Shown here: positions 1 to 12,700 of the stretch, piece by piece
Layout of the letters: the number at the start of each line of letters is the position of its first letter
Position numbering within the stretch: position 1 is the first letter of the stretch
Assembly (NCBI GenBank): GCA_013407085.1
Contig: JACCGJ010001791.1
Span: 102,947 to 166,946, forward strand
DNA length: 64,000 bases
Source: Atriophallophorus winterbourni
Taxonomy: Eukaryota; Platyhelminthes; Trematoda; Plagiorchiida; Microphallidae
Reading direction: 5' to 3'
Position numbers and translations under genes: made by a program
Notes under the pieces: model-generated
Database searches by the model: none
What the model was told of the DNA's origin: nothing
What the model saw: only the letters and a program-made list of their open reading frames with translations

Positions 1-149
1 GTTGAAATTTGGATAACTTCATCATGCACATAACTAGTTTAAGAATTTTAGGAGTGAAGCGTTTGCGAAAACTGATCCTGATGTTGCTCGTTTCCTTACT
101 GTAGTTGTTGTGAACCGTATTTTGATCATTGAATCCATTAGAAAACTGG

Positions 150-345
150 TATCTGCGTGCATTTCCATCATACACAACTGACGACTGGTTTCGTGCTGTT
201 TACACCTATACGGTTTGGATAGGACGATTAGGATCCGCGTGATTTAAGAAGTCGAAAAATGATAAACCAGGTTGGAGCTCGTAACCCATTATTCGATAAG
301 GTTGGCACAACTAACTTTTGCAATCACATGTGTCCACAGACTTAT
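150..345 (+). repeat. Repeat family R2, copy 1
   Basis: Contains GACTGGTTTCGTGCT near 185-199 and a downstream part including GGTTGGCACAAC. The same order (gcatttcc, cacaac/cacac, GACTGGTTTCGTGCT, a T-rich gap, catcaggta, gatcagcgtgc, aaactgataaa, ataaggttgg) recurs at 33485-33680, 58110-58215 and, partly, 1000-1140, 57185-57290 and inverted at 33780-33845. No coding potential seen. Confidence 0.5.
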
Positions 346-601
346 GGAACTGGTTTAACCCATGGGCTAAAAACAAAAGTTTTCTTGTTGCTTAAATTGG
401 ATATTATTTTATGCATAAGCTACTCGTAAGTAGTGTCTATACTGTCTGAAAGTTTGCCTCATCTTAGTTTGGACCAATCAAGATTTAGTGGAAAATCGAT
501 CGCTTTCAGCCAATCGTAATGATGATCCGTAAACCTTACGTTATTGGTGTACGGAAAGGTGCAGTAGCGGCGTACGTTCGTCTCATCGTTGCTGTCGCTC
601 A

Positions 602-783
602 ATGGATGAACGTTCGTTTCGTCTTATAAGTGATCAGGAGGAGATATATTATGTTAAATGGATAGCATCCAGCTTTTTATTTTGTCTTTTCATCCATCAC
701 GTATTCAGTCCCCGATTCTTTCGGCGATATAATAAAATTTACCGCGAATTCTCCAAAGAAAAGCGCATGGAATGGGATTCCAG
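602..783 (+). CDS. TLCD4: TLC-domain protein, exon 1 (start codon, first membrane span)
   Basis: Encodes residues 1-60. The ATG at 602 is the only one after an in-frame stop near 531. A short acidic N terminus is followed by a hydrophobic span around residues 18-37, then a basic stretch ending in MEWDS, which matches the Glu-Trp-Asn-Ser-Arg motif just before the TLC domain in family members. The exon ends TCC AG|GTATTT (phase 2). The following intron runs 784-7404 (6.6 kb) and carries SINE copies and an RTE-LINE fragment. An additional 5' untranslated exon upstream of the window cannot be excluded. Confidence 0.8.
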
Positions 784-3700
784 GTATTTCATAGTACATT
801 GCTTTAACTATTTTTGCCATAGTCCATTTTCAAATAATTATTTATAAGCATTCTTAACACTTATAATTTGAAATTATTCGATATTGCAGCTTTTTGCAAA
901 CGTTCAAAATAAAAAATTTGCCATCGGCCGGAAAATAGTTATAAAATTTTGCCAATTTTATTCGTGAAACAAATGTTATCATCAATATATTGTGGTACTC
1001 ACATCCCCATCCTTTACACATCACTTCCGGTTTCTGGTTGTTTGCCGTCATCAGGTGGAGACAGTAAGATCAGCTTCAGTAAGCCTTGAAACAGTGATAA
1101 ACTGATAAACAAAGTTATACTATTATGCCATTGTTAAATAGGGTTCTTACAAAAAACCCTATGTTCAAGCTTTCTGTATTCTGTTGAGGTATATGAGCCC
1201 ATATAACCCATTATTTTTTGTATTGTAAAATAGCCGCACATTGTCTGCGTCAGCTTGTGTTCCAGTCGTCACTCGCTGCTAGTAGCTCCAACGTACTTGA
1301 GCGAGGCCTATGAAACCATCGTTGTTCTGGAGTCAAATTATTAGTCTTTCGTTATAATGCTTTCCACAACCTTGGAATCGGCGATGGGAAATGTGATTAG
1401 TTTGTTGGAAGAATATTTTTTTCTTGCTTGGTACGCGCAGATGACTATTAGGCGGAAATTCGCCACGGTATCTAAAATACCGCGGATACCGTATGAAGGG
1501 ATCAACAGAGCCATTAGTTTAGAAAAAAATAAAACTGTTCCCATCAAGGTACTATGTTTTAACCAGATTGACAGATAGAAATAAGTGTGGAGCACTTCTC
1601 TTTCTACTCTATGGACAGCACGGTTTTACCGCCTGTACATGAAAGTGTTGGGCTTTTACTAACCAATAAAGCGATCGACCGCATATCGAGAGGAAAAGCT
1701 CATTGTGAATACATAATTCCAACAGAAATTCATCGGTTTCTCGTTCACTATTGCCAGTTGGAATGTCCCACAAGGGGTGCGAGAGACCATGACCATCGTG
1801 CTGATTAAGGATAAGGACGATCGAGGTGACTGCGACTATTGCCGAGAAAGTTCTTCTAAATGTTGCCAGCAAATTGTTTCATAAAGGTTTTCAGATTCGC
1901 CTACAGAAATTGGCCGATAAAATTTACTATGAATCTCTGTATCTTCCACAAGAGAAGATCATCCGTAGACATGAGAGTTCCAGGATAGGTGTCGGGAACT
2001 GTGATTTAACCATGGAATTCGACTACGTAAACGGATGTGCAATCGTACAGTACTTCTGTGCTGTGCGGCTAACACCATGCTAAATTGATTGACCACCGGT
2101 GGTGAGCTTTATGCTGAAACAGGCTAGAGTCTCACTACCATTTTTTTTCATATCTGTCTAAGCCTGGGCAACCTGACAGTATCTCAGCCCACGTGCAGTC
2201 TCTGACTGTACGGCACTTTGCCTGGATCATGCTTGTGCTTTCATACATACATACGTAAACCTGAATAGGCTTTTTAAAAGGCTTGGTCTTATAGGCTCTT
2301 CCCCAAGACTGCTTAAATTCGTTTTGTCTGTCTAATTTGGTATGAAAGGTTCAGTTTATTTTAAAAGTAACATTTGTGAAGCATTTTAAATTCGCCAAGG
2401 CGTCAAACAATAATGTGCTGCTCCTATGCTGTTCTGTATTTACTCTGCTGTTGAAGCAGGCTTTTCAGTAGAGAACATAAGGTATTTGCCTACGCACGGT
2501 ATGTCCTGGTGAGTTATTCAACCTGACAGCTCACGTGTGGATGTGCAATCGTACAGTACTTCTCACTGCCATTTCCTGTTCTTTTTTCTTCCTCATATCT
2601 GTCTAGGCCTGGGCAACCTGACAGTATCTTAGCCCACGTGCAGTCCGTGACTGCGCGGCACTTTGCCTGGATCATGCTTGTGCTTTCACACACACACTTC
2701 TGTGCTGTGCGGCTAACGCCGTGCTAAATTGATTGGCCACCGGTAGTGAATTGCAAGCTAAAACACGCTGGAGTCACACTACCATTCCCACTTGTACCTT
2801 CCTTCTTATATCTGTCTAGGCCTGGGCAACCTGACAGTATCTTCGCCCACGTGCAGTCTCTGACTATGCGGCACTTTGCCTGGATCAGGTTTGTGCTTTC
2901 ATACATACATACATACATACATACCTAGATCAGATTAGTGATTTCACACATACATGATACCGCTAATCCGTGACGTGTTATTTTGCCAATGATCAAGCCA
3001 TTATTACTCTTTTCCTGCACAGATGTGCTATCGTTTACCTTATTGCGAAGCTAAAACTGCTAAATTTATTTGCCACTGGTACTGAGCTTCATACGGTAAC
3101 ACGTCGAGTCTCACTACAATTTTAGGCCCACTTGCAGTCTGACTGCCTGGATCCGGTTTTTGATTTCATATACACACATACCCTTAGTATAAGCTTTAGT
3201 AATTAATGGACTACTTGTCGTCAGCATGCAAACTTGTGGTTGAAAATCAACATAAATAATACCAAAGTCCTTGATCAATTGCCTACGATCAGCACTGTGA
3301 GCTTTAACCAATACATCGGTTCACAATTGTTGGTTCAATTATTAGGGATAACATCTCTCTGAACATCGAGGTTGATTAAGAGATTGGTAGAGCAACTATC
3401 ATCTTTTCCTGTTTAAACTGTTGTCTGGGGCACCAACAAGCTGATCGGGAACACGAACATGATTTGATACAGGGCTTTTGCACTAAATGCTTTACTATAT
3501 AACAGCAAACCTGCTTTTCAAAGCCGGTCGACAGAGCATATTTACAAAGCGCCGCCTACGCTTTCTGGGTCATGTGTACAATGCAAAAGATGTTCGTATT
3601 CCAAAAGACGCTACAAAGACACCTGCAAAAGATATCTAAAAGCTCTTGGCATTGACCCTATGAGTTTTGAAAACTTACTCTTGAATGCAAATTTTTTATG

Positions 3701-6700
3701 CACTGTATGAAGCGTCATCTTCCAGCTGTGGAAATGCAGATGTGATGTGATGTGAAAGCACAAGCCTGATCCAGGTAAAGTACCGCGCAGTCAGAGACTG
3801 CACGTGGGCTGAGATACTGTCAGATTGCGCAGGCCTAGAAAGAAAATGGATACTGCTCTCAGCTGCCGAACGTAGATCACACCGTCAGCGTGCAACTGCC
3901 GCCGGTCACCTGAGTACGGCTTATCGTTGTGAGCGCTGCGGGAGAGTTTGATCTTCATGAATCGGACTGATTGCTTATTTCAAATGCTGCAGGGCATGAA
4001 ACCGACATGCGCTTGTGATATACATCATTATCGAAATAGGCCGAAGGCGGCCAGCAACAACAATATCAGATACCGCCATGTATATTTGCCTCGAGCACAT
4101 GTTCAATTATTATTCTCCGATACACTATTTTATTTTCATTCATTCATTCATTTCATTTCATTCTGTCTAGACCTGGACAATCTGAAAATATCCTGACCTA
4201 TGACTGTGATTTCTTACTGACTTCATACACTATTTCATAAATCTATAAGACTTGCATTGCTAATGTAGCTTGAATGTGCTTTTGTTTTCTACCATCGGCT
4301 CGTAGTACATTGTCAGTCTTTTCTCTTCCCCACCTACCGTACCGCTCTTTGTTTCTGCTAACTTGATTTGCCAAACGTCGTGTCTAGCGGAGACTGCCAT
4401 TCAATAGGTTGCTCGATTATGATATACCGACAGCGATGTAGTTTGTACATGATCCCTCTTGTCTCTGCACGGATGTGCAATCGTGCAGCATTTATGTGCT
4501 TTGCGGCTAACATCGTGCTAAATTGATTGGCCAACTGTAGTGAGCTGCATGCTGAAACACGCTGGAGTCTCACTACCATTTCTATTTCTATTTCCCCCAT
4601 CATATCTGTCTAGGCCTGGGCAACCTGACAGTATCTTAGCCCACGTGCAGTCTCTGACTGCGGCACTTTGCCTGGATCAGGATTGTGCTTTCATACCATA
4701 CCATACCTTGTCTACATCTTGCCTGTTATCTTATTCAATGCATCCTCCATTTTTGGGTGGTTCTATTGAGCTCCTTTCAAAGGACGTGCCGTAACATAAT
4801 TTCTCGCCAGTTGACGCAGTTAAACGTCACCTGGTGAAATTTAACTAGAATACCAACATTTCGACCGTTGTACAGTCGCTTCCGCCCTAAATCTTTTGGA
4901 CGAAAACATGTTATATTCGCTGTTGCTACTGCGTCTACCTCGAGCGCGTTATGACTACGTATCTCCGTGTTGGTCAAATGCCATGTAAATGGATTCGCAA
5001 TCTTACAATGCTGTACCGGGCTGTGCGGCTAACATCGTGTTAAATTGATTTGCAACCGGCAGTGAGCTGCATGCTGAAACACGCTGGATTCTCATTGCCA
5101 TTTATATTTCTTTTTTATTTCTCATATCATGTCTAGGCCTGGGCAACCTGGCAGTACCTTAGCCCACTTTGCCTGGATCACGCTTATTCTTTCATGCATA
5201 CACATACAGAGGGTTTTTTTCAACCCGTAGGATAAGTGCACCGTCAACAGTGGTGATCAAATAAGAGCCTGCTCAAAATTCTCCACGCATCGGTTTATTT
5301 GCCAGTCATATCTGATCCTTCTCTAATTCTTGTCTTTGTCGGGCTTACGTCGGCCGAAACTTTTCTCTGATAATGTTCTGTTGATATCACACACCCTTTT
5401 CATGCACCTTGTTTGAATGCTGCTGTTACCTCATTCCAAATTGTTTATAAATTTCTACTTTTATCACCTGTCACGGGTTTGCAATTCCCTGACCTTTTAA
5501 TTTTATTATGGCTGTAGCTTCGTGGTTTGCAAACATAAATTGATATATTCTCGGCCTTTGCCAAGCCTAACGAAATCGAACTTAAGGAAGCGAATGCTAT
5601 CTTGAAATATCTAACCAAATCATGGGCAGCATGGTTTTTTTACATACATTTCAGAAGCGCTCTGTATCAGCATACATTAATTATACAAAAATCTGCAGCC
5701 AGCTCCAGGTTATAGTGATTATGTGTATCAAATCACATTCCAGAATCCAGGCAATTTATCACAGTCATCAACTACTCGTGAGCATGATGTATCTTAGCCC
5801 ACGTGCAGTTTCTAACTGTGCGGCACTTTGCCTGGATCAGGCTTGTGCTTTCATACCATATCATACCATTCCGTTCACATGAATCTTCATCACATCTGAT
5901 CATCACGCAGCGTATTAGTTGATGTGCTATGGTCTGATTTATACGTCATCATGTGATTTTGGGTTGTACCTGTCATACTCAAACTTTGATTTACATTGAA
6001 ATCGCTTGGTATTGTTTACGGCTCAAATGGATCCCACATTTTTTTTAATTTTTAATTTCAATACACTTGCAATTTATACAAACTTGCTTGCGTATCAATC
6101 CTGCCGTCATATCTGTACACTATCCCTTGTCATGACCAAGCTTTCGGATAGTGATTAATGTAAAATGATAATAATAACGTTTAATCGGTGTAATTTTTTA
6201 TGTAGTTCATCACAAGTGGTTATCGATTTAGCCTATCACAACCCCGTACTTGCGCTCAATGTGATGGCCATACAACAATAGTAATAATAATTACACCATT
6301 CTGCCAGTAATTCCTATCCGTCCTTTTTGATGTATGTATATTTGATGGTCTCAGCTTTGTGCGTCGTATTATCGAAGAATGCCTGCTCTTGCCATTATAT
6401 CTGCACGCTTAACTCATGGTCATCTGTATAGCTCTAGTTTACCTGATTTCACTGGCAGACTTTACTAGGTTATACAGCACTTTTTCCGTTTGAACCCAAA
6501 GGCCGTTCCTATCTGGCTGCGTTTTTTGCTTTTCAATTAAGCTAACTTGTCATCATCATCCTAATAATTGCTGGCATGTCTCAATACTTCAATGTCATGC
6601 AATCACGACTGAATTTTACTCGAAGAAAAAAGCGAAAGCGGAATTCAACAAGCTATGCGTGTCTATGAGAATGAGCCGCATACAAACGGGGTTGTGTCGC

Positions 6701-9700
6701 CTGTGCCTCTGGCACATGCAAACAAATATCAGGTGGGGTAAATGGGTAGAGCAACGTCATTAAAACAACATCCTTGCGGTTTTCGTTACCGAGATCGTTA
6801 GTTTGTGTTGATACTATTTATCCCAGAACTTCTGCACGTAGACACTATAAACATAATTCTTAACGTGCATTTTAAGAATGCACATTTTCATTCAGCTGAT
6901 CTGTCGTGCTTCCTGAAATTATTTTTGTTAACTTGTTGATGCGTAGAAATTTGACCCACTGCCTAATATTCCACTTTTAACGATCGTTTGATCGTAACTA
7001 TGTATTCGAATGGTCTATTAAGCACGATCGGTACAAATAATCTTTGAATGATCGACTCACACAGTGATTTATTATAGGAACGTTAAAACCACCTGCACTT
7101 ACCACCCCTTATCGCTTTTATACAAATTTTAATTAGTTCCATACTTGCTGTCTCCGCCTAATAAGTCTGATGAGTCCAAATAGTTCGAGACGGGTTAGTC
7201 GTGTGGATATCTAGGACAAGCGGGTACCTTAAATGTGGCCGTAATCGAAACTTTTAGGGTATCACCTGTTATACCAATATCACACTGTCACATGTATAAT
7301 CCCAACTACTACCGGGGCCCGTTTTTAAACAATTACGCTTGAGGGTATATCCCACTGTACGTGAATAACATGCTTGTAGATCTTACTTAACGCGCTTTTT
7401 CCAGGCTTGTTTCATCCATCCATGCAACAACTGTCAGCATACTGTGCGTGTCTACTTTGGTCAATGACAAACGAATATGGATGGAACCCCTCACGTGAGT
7501 TTAAACAAGCTAAATTACAGGGAGTACATCCCTATTATCATTTTCAGCCTTGAAATACTTCATACCGCATTTTTATTTTTATTAGCATTATTACAGCTTT
7601 AGCGTTGCGACAATCAATGTGTTATCCTTGTAAATACTGCGTACTCTATGTGGTGAACTCAAGCGATCAGGCGACTAGTAAGAAGACAGAGACCTTGAAT
7701 AAAGCCTTTATCGAACTTGAAACAAGAGTAAAGGCTCAAAATAGCGGGAGAGTTTAGTTGGGCACAATAACATGTATCAACAAACATACTACATTCTCCT
7801 CGACGCGGATGAGTAAATGTATCAAAGGAGTTTGGATTTAGGTGGCGATAGCGAAAAATGGTGATTCTACAGCATAGTTGATTCTATATGTACAACGGGT
7901 TAGGCCTCGCGATTCCGAATATGGTACGGGCGTACACGTTGTTTCTATTACAGCATTTGCTGCACACTCGGATGGGATTGTGTCGGATTCAGTTCAGTTC
8001 ACCCTGTTTCACAAGGCTCGATGTCAGGCACTACATAATCCGTATCTGTATTATCGGAATCGGTCACGTTATTTTCTATCTGTTGAAACAATGTAGGATC
8101 ATTATCGAGGGGTGCCAAATGTCCTGATAAAACCGTTTACTCTCTTCCATCAGATAGTCGAGCGATGATGATTACACTCTATGCTGAACTTGACTTGCAT
8201 TTTCTGCCAATCAATTTAATCAGTTGTTCCGTTATTATCCTTAATTAGAGACATGTTCTGTCTAGGTTTATCACGTGCTTCGGATGGTTTAGTCTAACGA
8301 TTAATAGTTTTTTACAAATCATACCTGCTCTTCCATTTTTGACACTCATTTCTGTCTGCTAGCTTTATTCTTCGTCTAATCGGAGGTATGCTGCCTCACT
8401 TAATTAATTGATCAGACAAAGTTTCGGTATCTTGAGCCAGGTTCACCTTACTACTTCCCTTAATTTTTGCTATGAAATCCGAGTTTTATAGCTAATTCAA
8501 GCAAGTTCTGAACCTTAGTCATTATTCAAGCTATCCGAAAAATTCACGAAACTAACATCCTGATAACCATCATCACATCAACATTCTTACAAAGGTCTTC
8601 GTAGTCTGTATTATGCACCGCGATTGACCTTGCTCGCGTTTCGCTCTCTTTTCCGTCGGTTACACCACATTGCCTCTTTGATGCTCTCAGTATACCTTGA
8701 GCATATGTTTCGGCTGTGGACTAAATGCTTCTCATAGCTGTAGTTTGGACTACTCTCAACTGGATGATGGAATAAATGATTACGAAATTATCTCATCGCC
8801 CTTTTGCTTCCCCAGTTATTGCCCCACCACCGGCCTTATTGCACTGTCAATTTCTATCGGCTACTTTTTATGTGGTGAGTTTTTATCTGTTTTACCATCG
8901 TTTATTTGCATCATTCAGTTCGGCTGTTTGTCCCCGCTTTAAATAATAGATAAATTTTAACTAATAAGTTGCTTGCCTTGAATACATTTTCGGTTTTACC
9001 GCAAGTGTTTTATATGCTCATCAAATGATCTTTTCTGTCGATAAATATCACTTCAATAACAAGGCAACTGGGATTGCTTTGGTCATTCAAAGCTGTCTGC
9101 ATCTTATTTCGTAAGCTTCCTACCGAAATAATAACAGAAACAAACTGAATATATTTAGGTAATGTGTTGCTCACATCCCCATCCCTTACACATCGCAACA
9201 CATTACTTTGGTCATCCACAAGCGCCTTGAGTGCTTTGACCAAGAATCACTTTGTGATTCTGTGTCTGAACATCGTGGTTCGTTGTACGAACCCTATATA
9301 ACAGTTGGCATACAAGTATAATCTTGATATATTTAGGTTTATTAATCCCACCCTGCAACCCGTGTGTGTGTGACTTAAGTAATGCAACTTCGCACCATAT
9401 TTATCCTAAGGAATATTTTTCGATCATACCGTGACAATACATGACATTTTTGATCTACAAAATCGTTCGATGTTCCCAATGCCTCAATTTTTTATAATGT
9501 TTGTCCTCGTACGAATATCCTGTGGTGTTGTACAGCTATAAGCTTTTTATACCATAAATTCTTGAATCTTGAAACGCGTGACAATTGATTTACTCTTATA
9601 GAATCCATCATACATCGGTTTTGACGTATGCATACGTTCACGAGACATCCAAAGTGTCTTATAGACTGCACGTGATCTAAAATGGCGACAAGGAGTCCAG

Positions 9701-12700
9701 GCCTCGACCGATCGATAAGTATTCATTAATTACAGTTGAACTAAAGACCTGTTTTCATTTGCCACTTATTACCTTTGGCATTCCGCTGGATTGACAAGAC
9801 TAGTATTGGTCAAGTTTCTTTCACATTTTCGGGAACCGTCGTAGTGTAATCCGCTCACTGATTTCTCGTTTCAGTTTTGACCGACCATGCTGTCCGTTAA
9901 TTTCGATTGCTTGTCAATGTCTCATCATACTGAAGCTTATATATTCTAGTTTCTCGTGGTCCCACTATTGCTTACATTCCTTTTTATAGAGTTTTGTTGG
10001 CAATACACCTAGCTGTTTTGTATTATCATATAGACATCCATCGTGATTGTCTTCGATAAAGCAGCATTGCCGAGACCCTTTGTACGGATATTGTCACCTA
10101 AAGTCGTGCTATCTATAAGGCTAAACACCACTACCTGAATATTTTAAACACTTTACCGGTGTGTGCCATGTTATCTCTCTCTGTCAGATTGATGTCCAGT
10201 ATTCGAATCGTGTATTGCATTCATTTCAGTTTTGTCATTCCTGCGTTTGGTTTAGCTTAGCCTATCTTTCGCGTTTGCCACCCGGTCCGTTCTAAACCCC
10301 TCAAGTTGTCACGGTGTTATCCCAGGGTTGCTTGAAAACGAGATGAAAAAGTTACACATACTTCAAGCAGTCGATTATGTAAATCCCTAATGACAAATAA
10401 TCGTGTATCCTGATTTTGAAAACGTTGAGTTTGCAGGGCCAATGTTCATCCGGTCCCTGTAATCCTTGTCTATGAGGTGTGATTTTCGAAAGTCAAAATT
10501 TTCTCGGTACCAATGTTTGAACTTTGAAGCCCGTTTTGGATAATGATTAGCGTCGCCAGCTCTGTTCAATCACGTGAACAAAATTCGCATTTGTCTAGTT
10601 GTTTAAATATGTGGCGTTGAACCAAACATCTGTACATACACGTCTTTCCCTTGCGTACCGATTGACCTCATAACCTTTCGCAGAGTGTGTGGAAATAAAA
10701 ACGTTCAAGTGTGGATATTTTATTTCATCGAAATGATCGGTGTTTGTTAGTAAGACGCCTTTGAACGATGGCGTGAACTTTATTGCTCACGGAAGTCTGT
10801 GGCTTCAACGGAAATGGAGCCAAACATTTATTGTACCAATACATGAGTTTCCAAGTAGGCTGGGCCGATGAGACCACGAACAGGTAATTACTTGCATGCT
10901 GCTTCGAGGTCGTTTGACCCAAGTCCAGCCTCTGGCCTGCACGATTGGCTCCCCGAGCCCGGCGGAACTGCTTCTACCAACAGGAGAAGGGGCGAGTGAC
11001 TGGCGCCTGAAAACCAGTTTACTTCTTGCAGATGGAGCTCGTTAGCCTGGGAGGGCATTTCATCTAAGGGAAGGAAACCCCTGATTTTCAACCTCCGCTG
11101 CCTTGCGGGATACCCGATCGCGGGAAAGGCTTCGGCAGAAAACCCTGGGACAGAGTCTTGTAGACGGTTAGTTGGTGCACACCACCTCTTTCTGGCAACT
11201 CCCTGCTACCTTGCAAGTCGCACTTGGTTGTGCAAAGGCTAAAGAAGCTGACTCGAACAAACGCCAAGTGGTGCTGGGGACGCCGCTTTGTACCCAAATT
11301 CCCAAGAATCTTTATTGGAGACGACTCATCCTCCAGGAGGAGATAGTCGCACACAAGGAACAAGGAAGGACCCAAAAGTTGTTTACCAAAGGTCCTGCGC
11401 CTTGGTGTTGGAAATTTGATGTCACAAATCGATCGTTTCGAAATGCATCGAATCAATTTCAGTCATCTTTCATAGTCTCGTTTACAGTTTCTCGTGTTTT
11501 AGCGTTACGCAATATTCTTTCCTTCACTTCTTTGTTGTTGACCTCACCGTGATTTGACGGTTGGCCGGAAAATCAGTCGACCGTGAACTTAGCAACGATC
11601 AGGTCACACGAACTTTGCTATTTTCGTGTGCTTTTGTATCTATCGTTCGTTCATGTATCAATTTTGGGTAGCTATCTTATCATCAACAGGTTATGCGTAG
11701 AGCAGCATCGAGTTACGACTGAACAACTTGCCGAAAGTTCACTGTTATCGCAAACCACCAGCATTCGATTTGTATGAAACGTGAAGATGTTTTAAACGAT
11801 GAGGCGTTTCTTACCTTGAGTATAATCATGATGTTAAATTGCCAAGATGTCTTCGTATTTGAGTTGGTTGCTTTATTCTTTGTCGATCAAATATTAGGAT
11901 CCGTTGTTTTTGGATTGACCTGATTGGTTATTTATCATTCAATTTCGCTCATTTTAGACATGGTTTCTATGCCCATCTATTGGCGCGGAAAACAGCTGTT
12001 GATCTTCCTGTTACATCACGGTGTCGCCGTTATTGCATTTCAGCAAGTTGTAGTAAGTTACTAATTTATAGAAATTGAGTGCGCTTATTCTGTTTTTCCG
12101 TAAGCTGTTTGCTAAATTTTTTCAGATGTGGCTGTTGTAGTTTATAGATGGGTGTTTTCAGCCTCCTGCCAGAGGAATCAACCGTGGGTGTTATATCTGA
12201 TATAAGTCGGTGGCTTTGGGTTTATTCAAGTGTACGTTGCTGTTATATAATCAACGAAAGCTTTCGACAAGGTTACCCGAGAACTTCTTATCGGAATTCT
12301 TGATTCTTACCGGACTGTTCAAAATCGTTAATTTAAAAGGTTCAGCCTGCTCAATCGGTTACACTTTTGAAGCTTTAGAACTTCTCCGATTCGCCAAACA
12401 AAGATCTATCATGAAGGCATGTGGATCCTGACCTCACGATATCGGTCGTGGTGTATGTGTGATTTAAATGAGGAACATGTATCATGTTCCAACGCTTTTT
12501 CGCATCTTGTTAACTCTGCTACCGAAGCACGCCTTTTAGACAAGACTCTACACTGTTCCTCTTTTTCCCCTCACTAACTTCTTGAAAAAAAACTGTGCGT
12601 TGATGAGCTCTTCAATTCAGTTTAGAGTGCAAGTCAAATTACGGTGTGTGCTATTCCGTGAAATTTTGTTCACTATCTCGGCAACCGTTATTGTTCACTC

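Noticed and set aside
2900..2924. CATA repeats as a CRISPR-like or satellite array
   Set aside because: It is the simple-repeat tail of a SINE copy, without spacers.
11088..11552. 122- and 126-codon overlapping open frames on opposite strands
   Set aside because: They lie in repeat R4, whose second copy at 46.6 kb has stops and shifts; opposite-strand openness reflects GC-rich composition.
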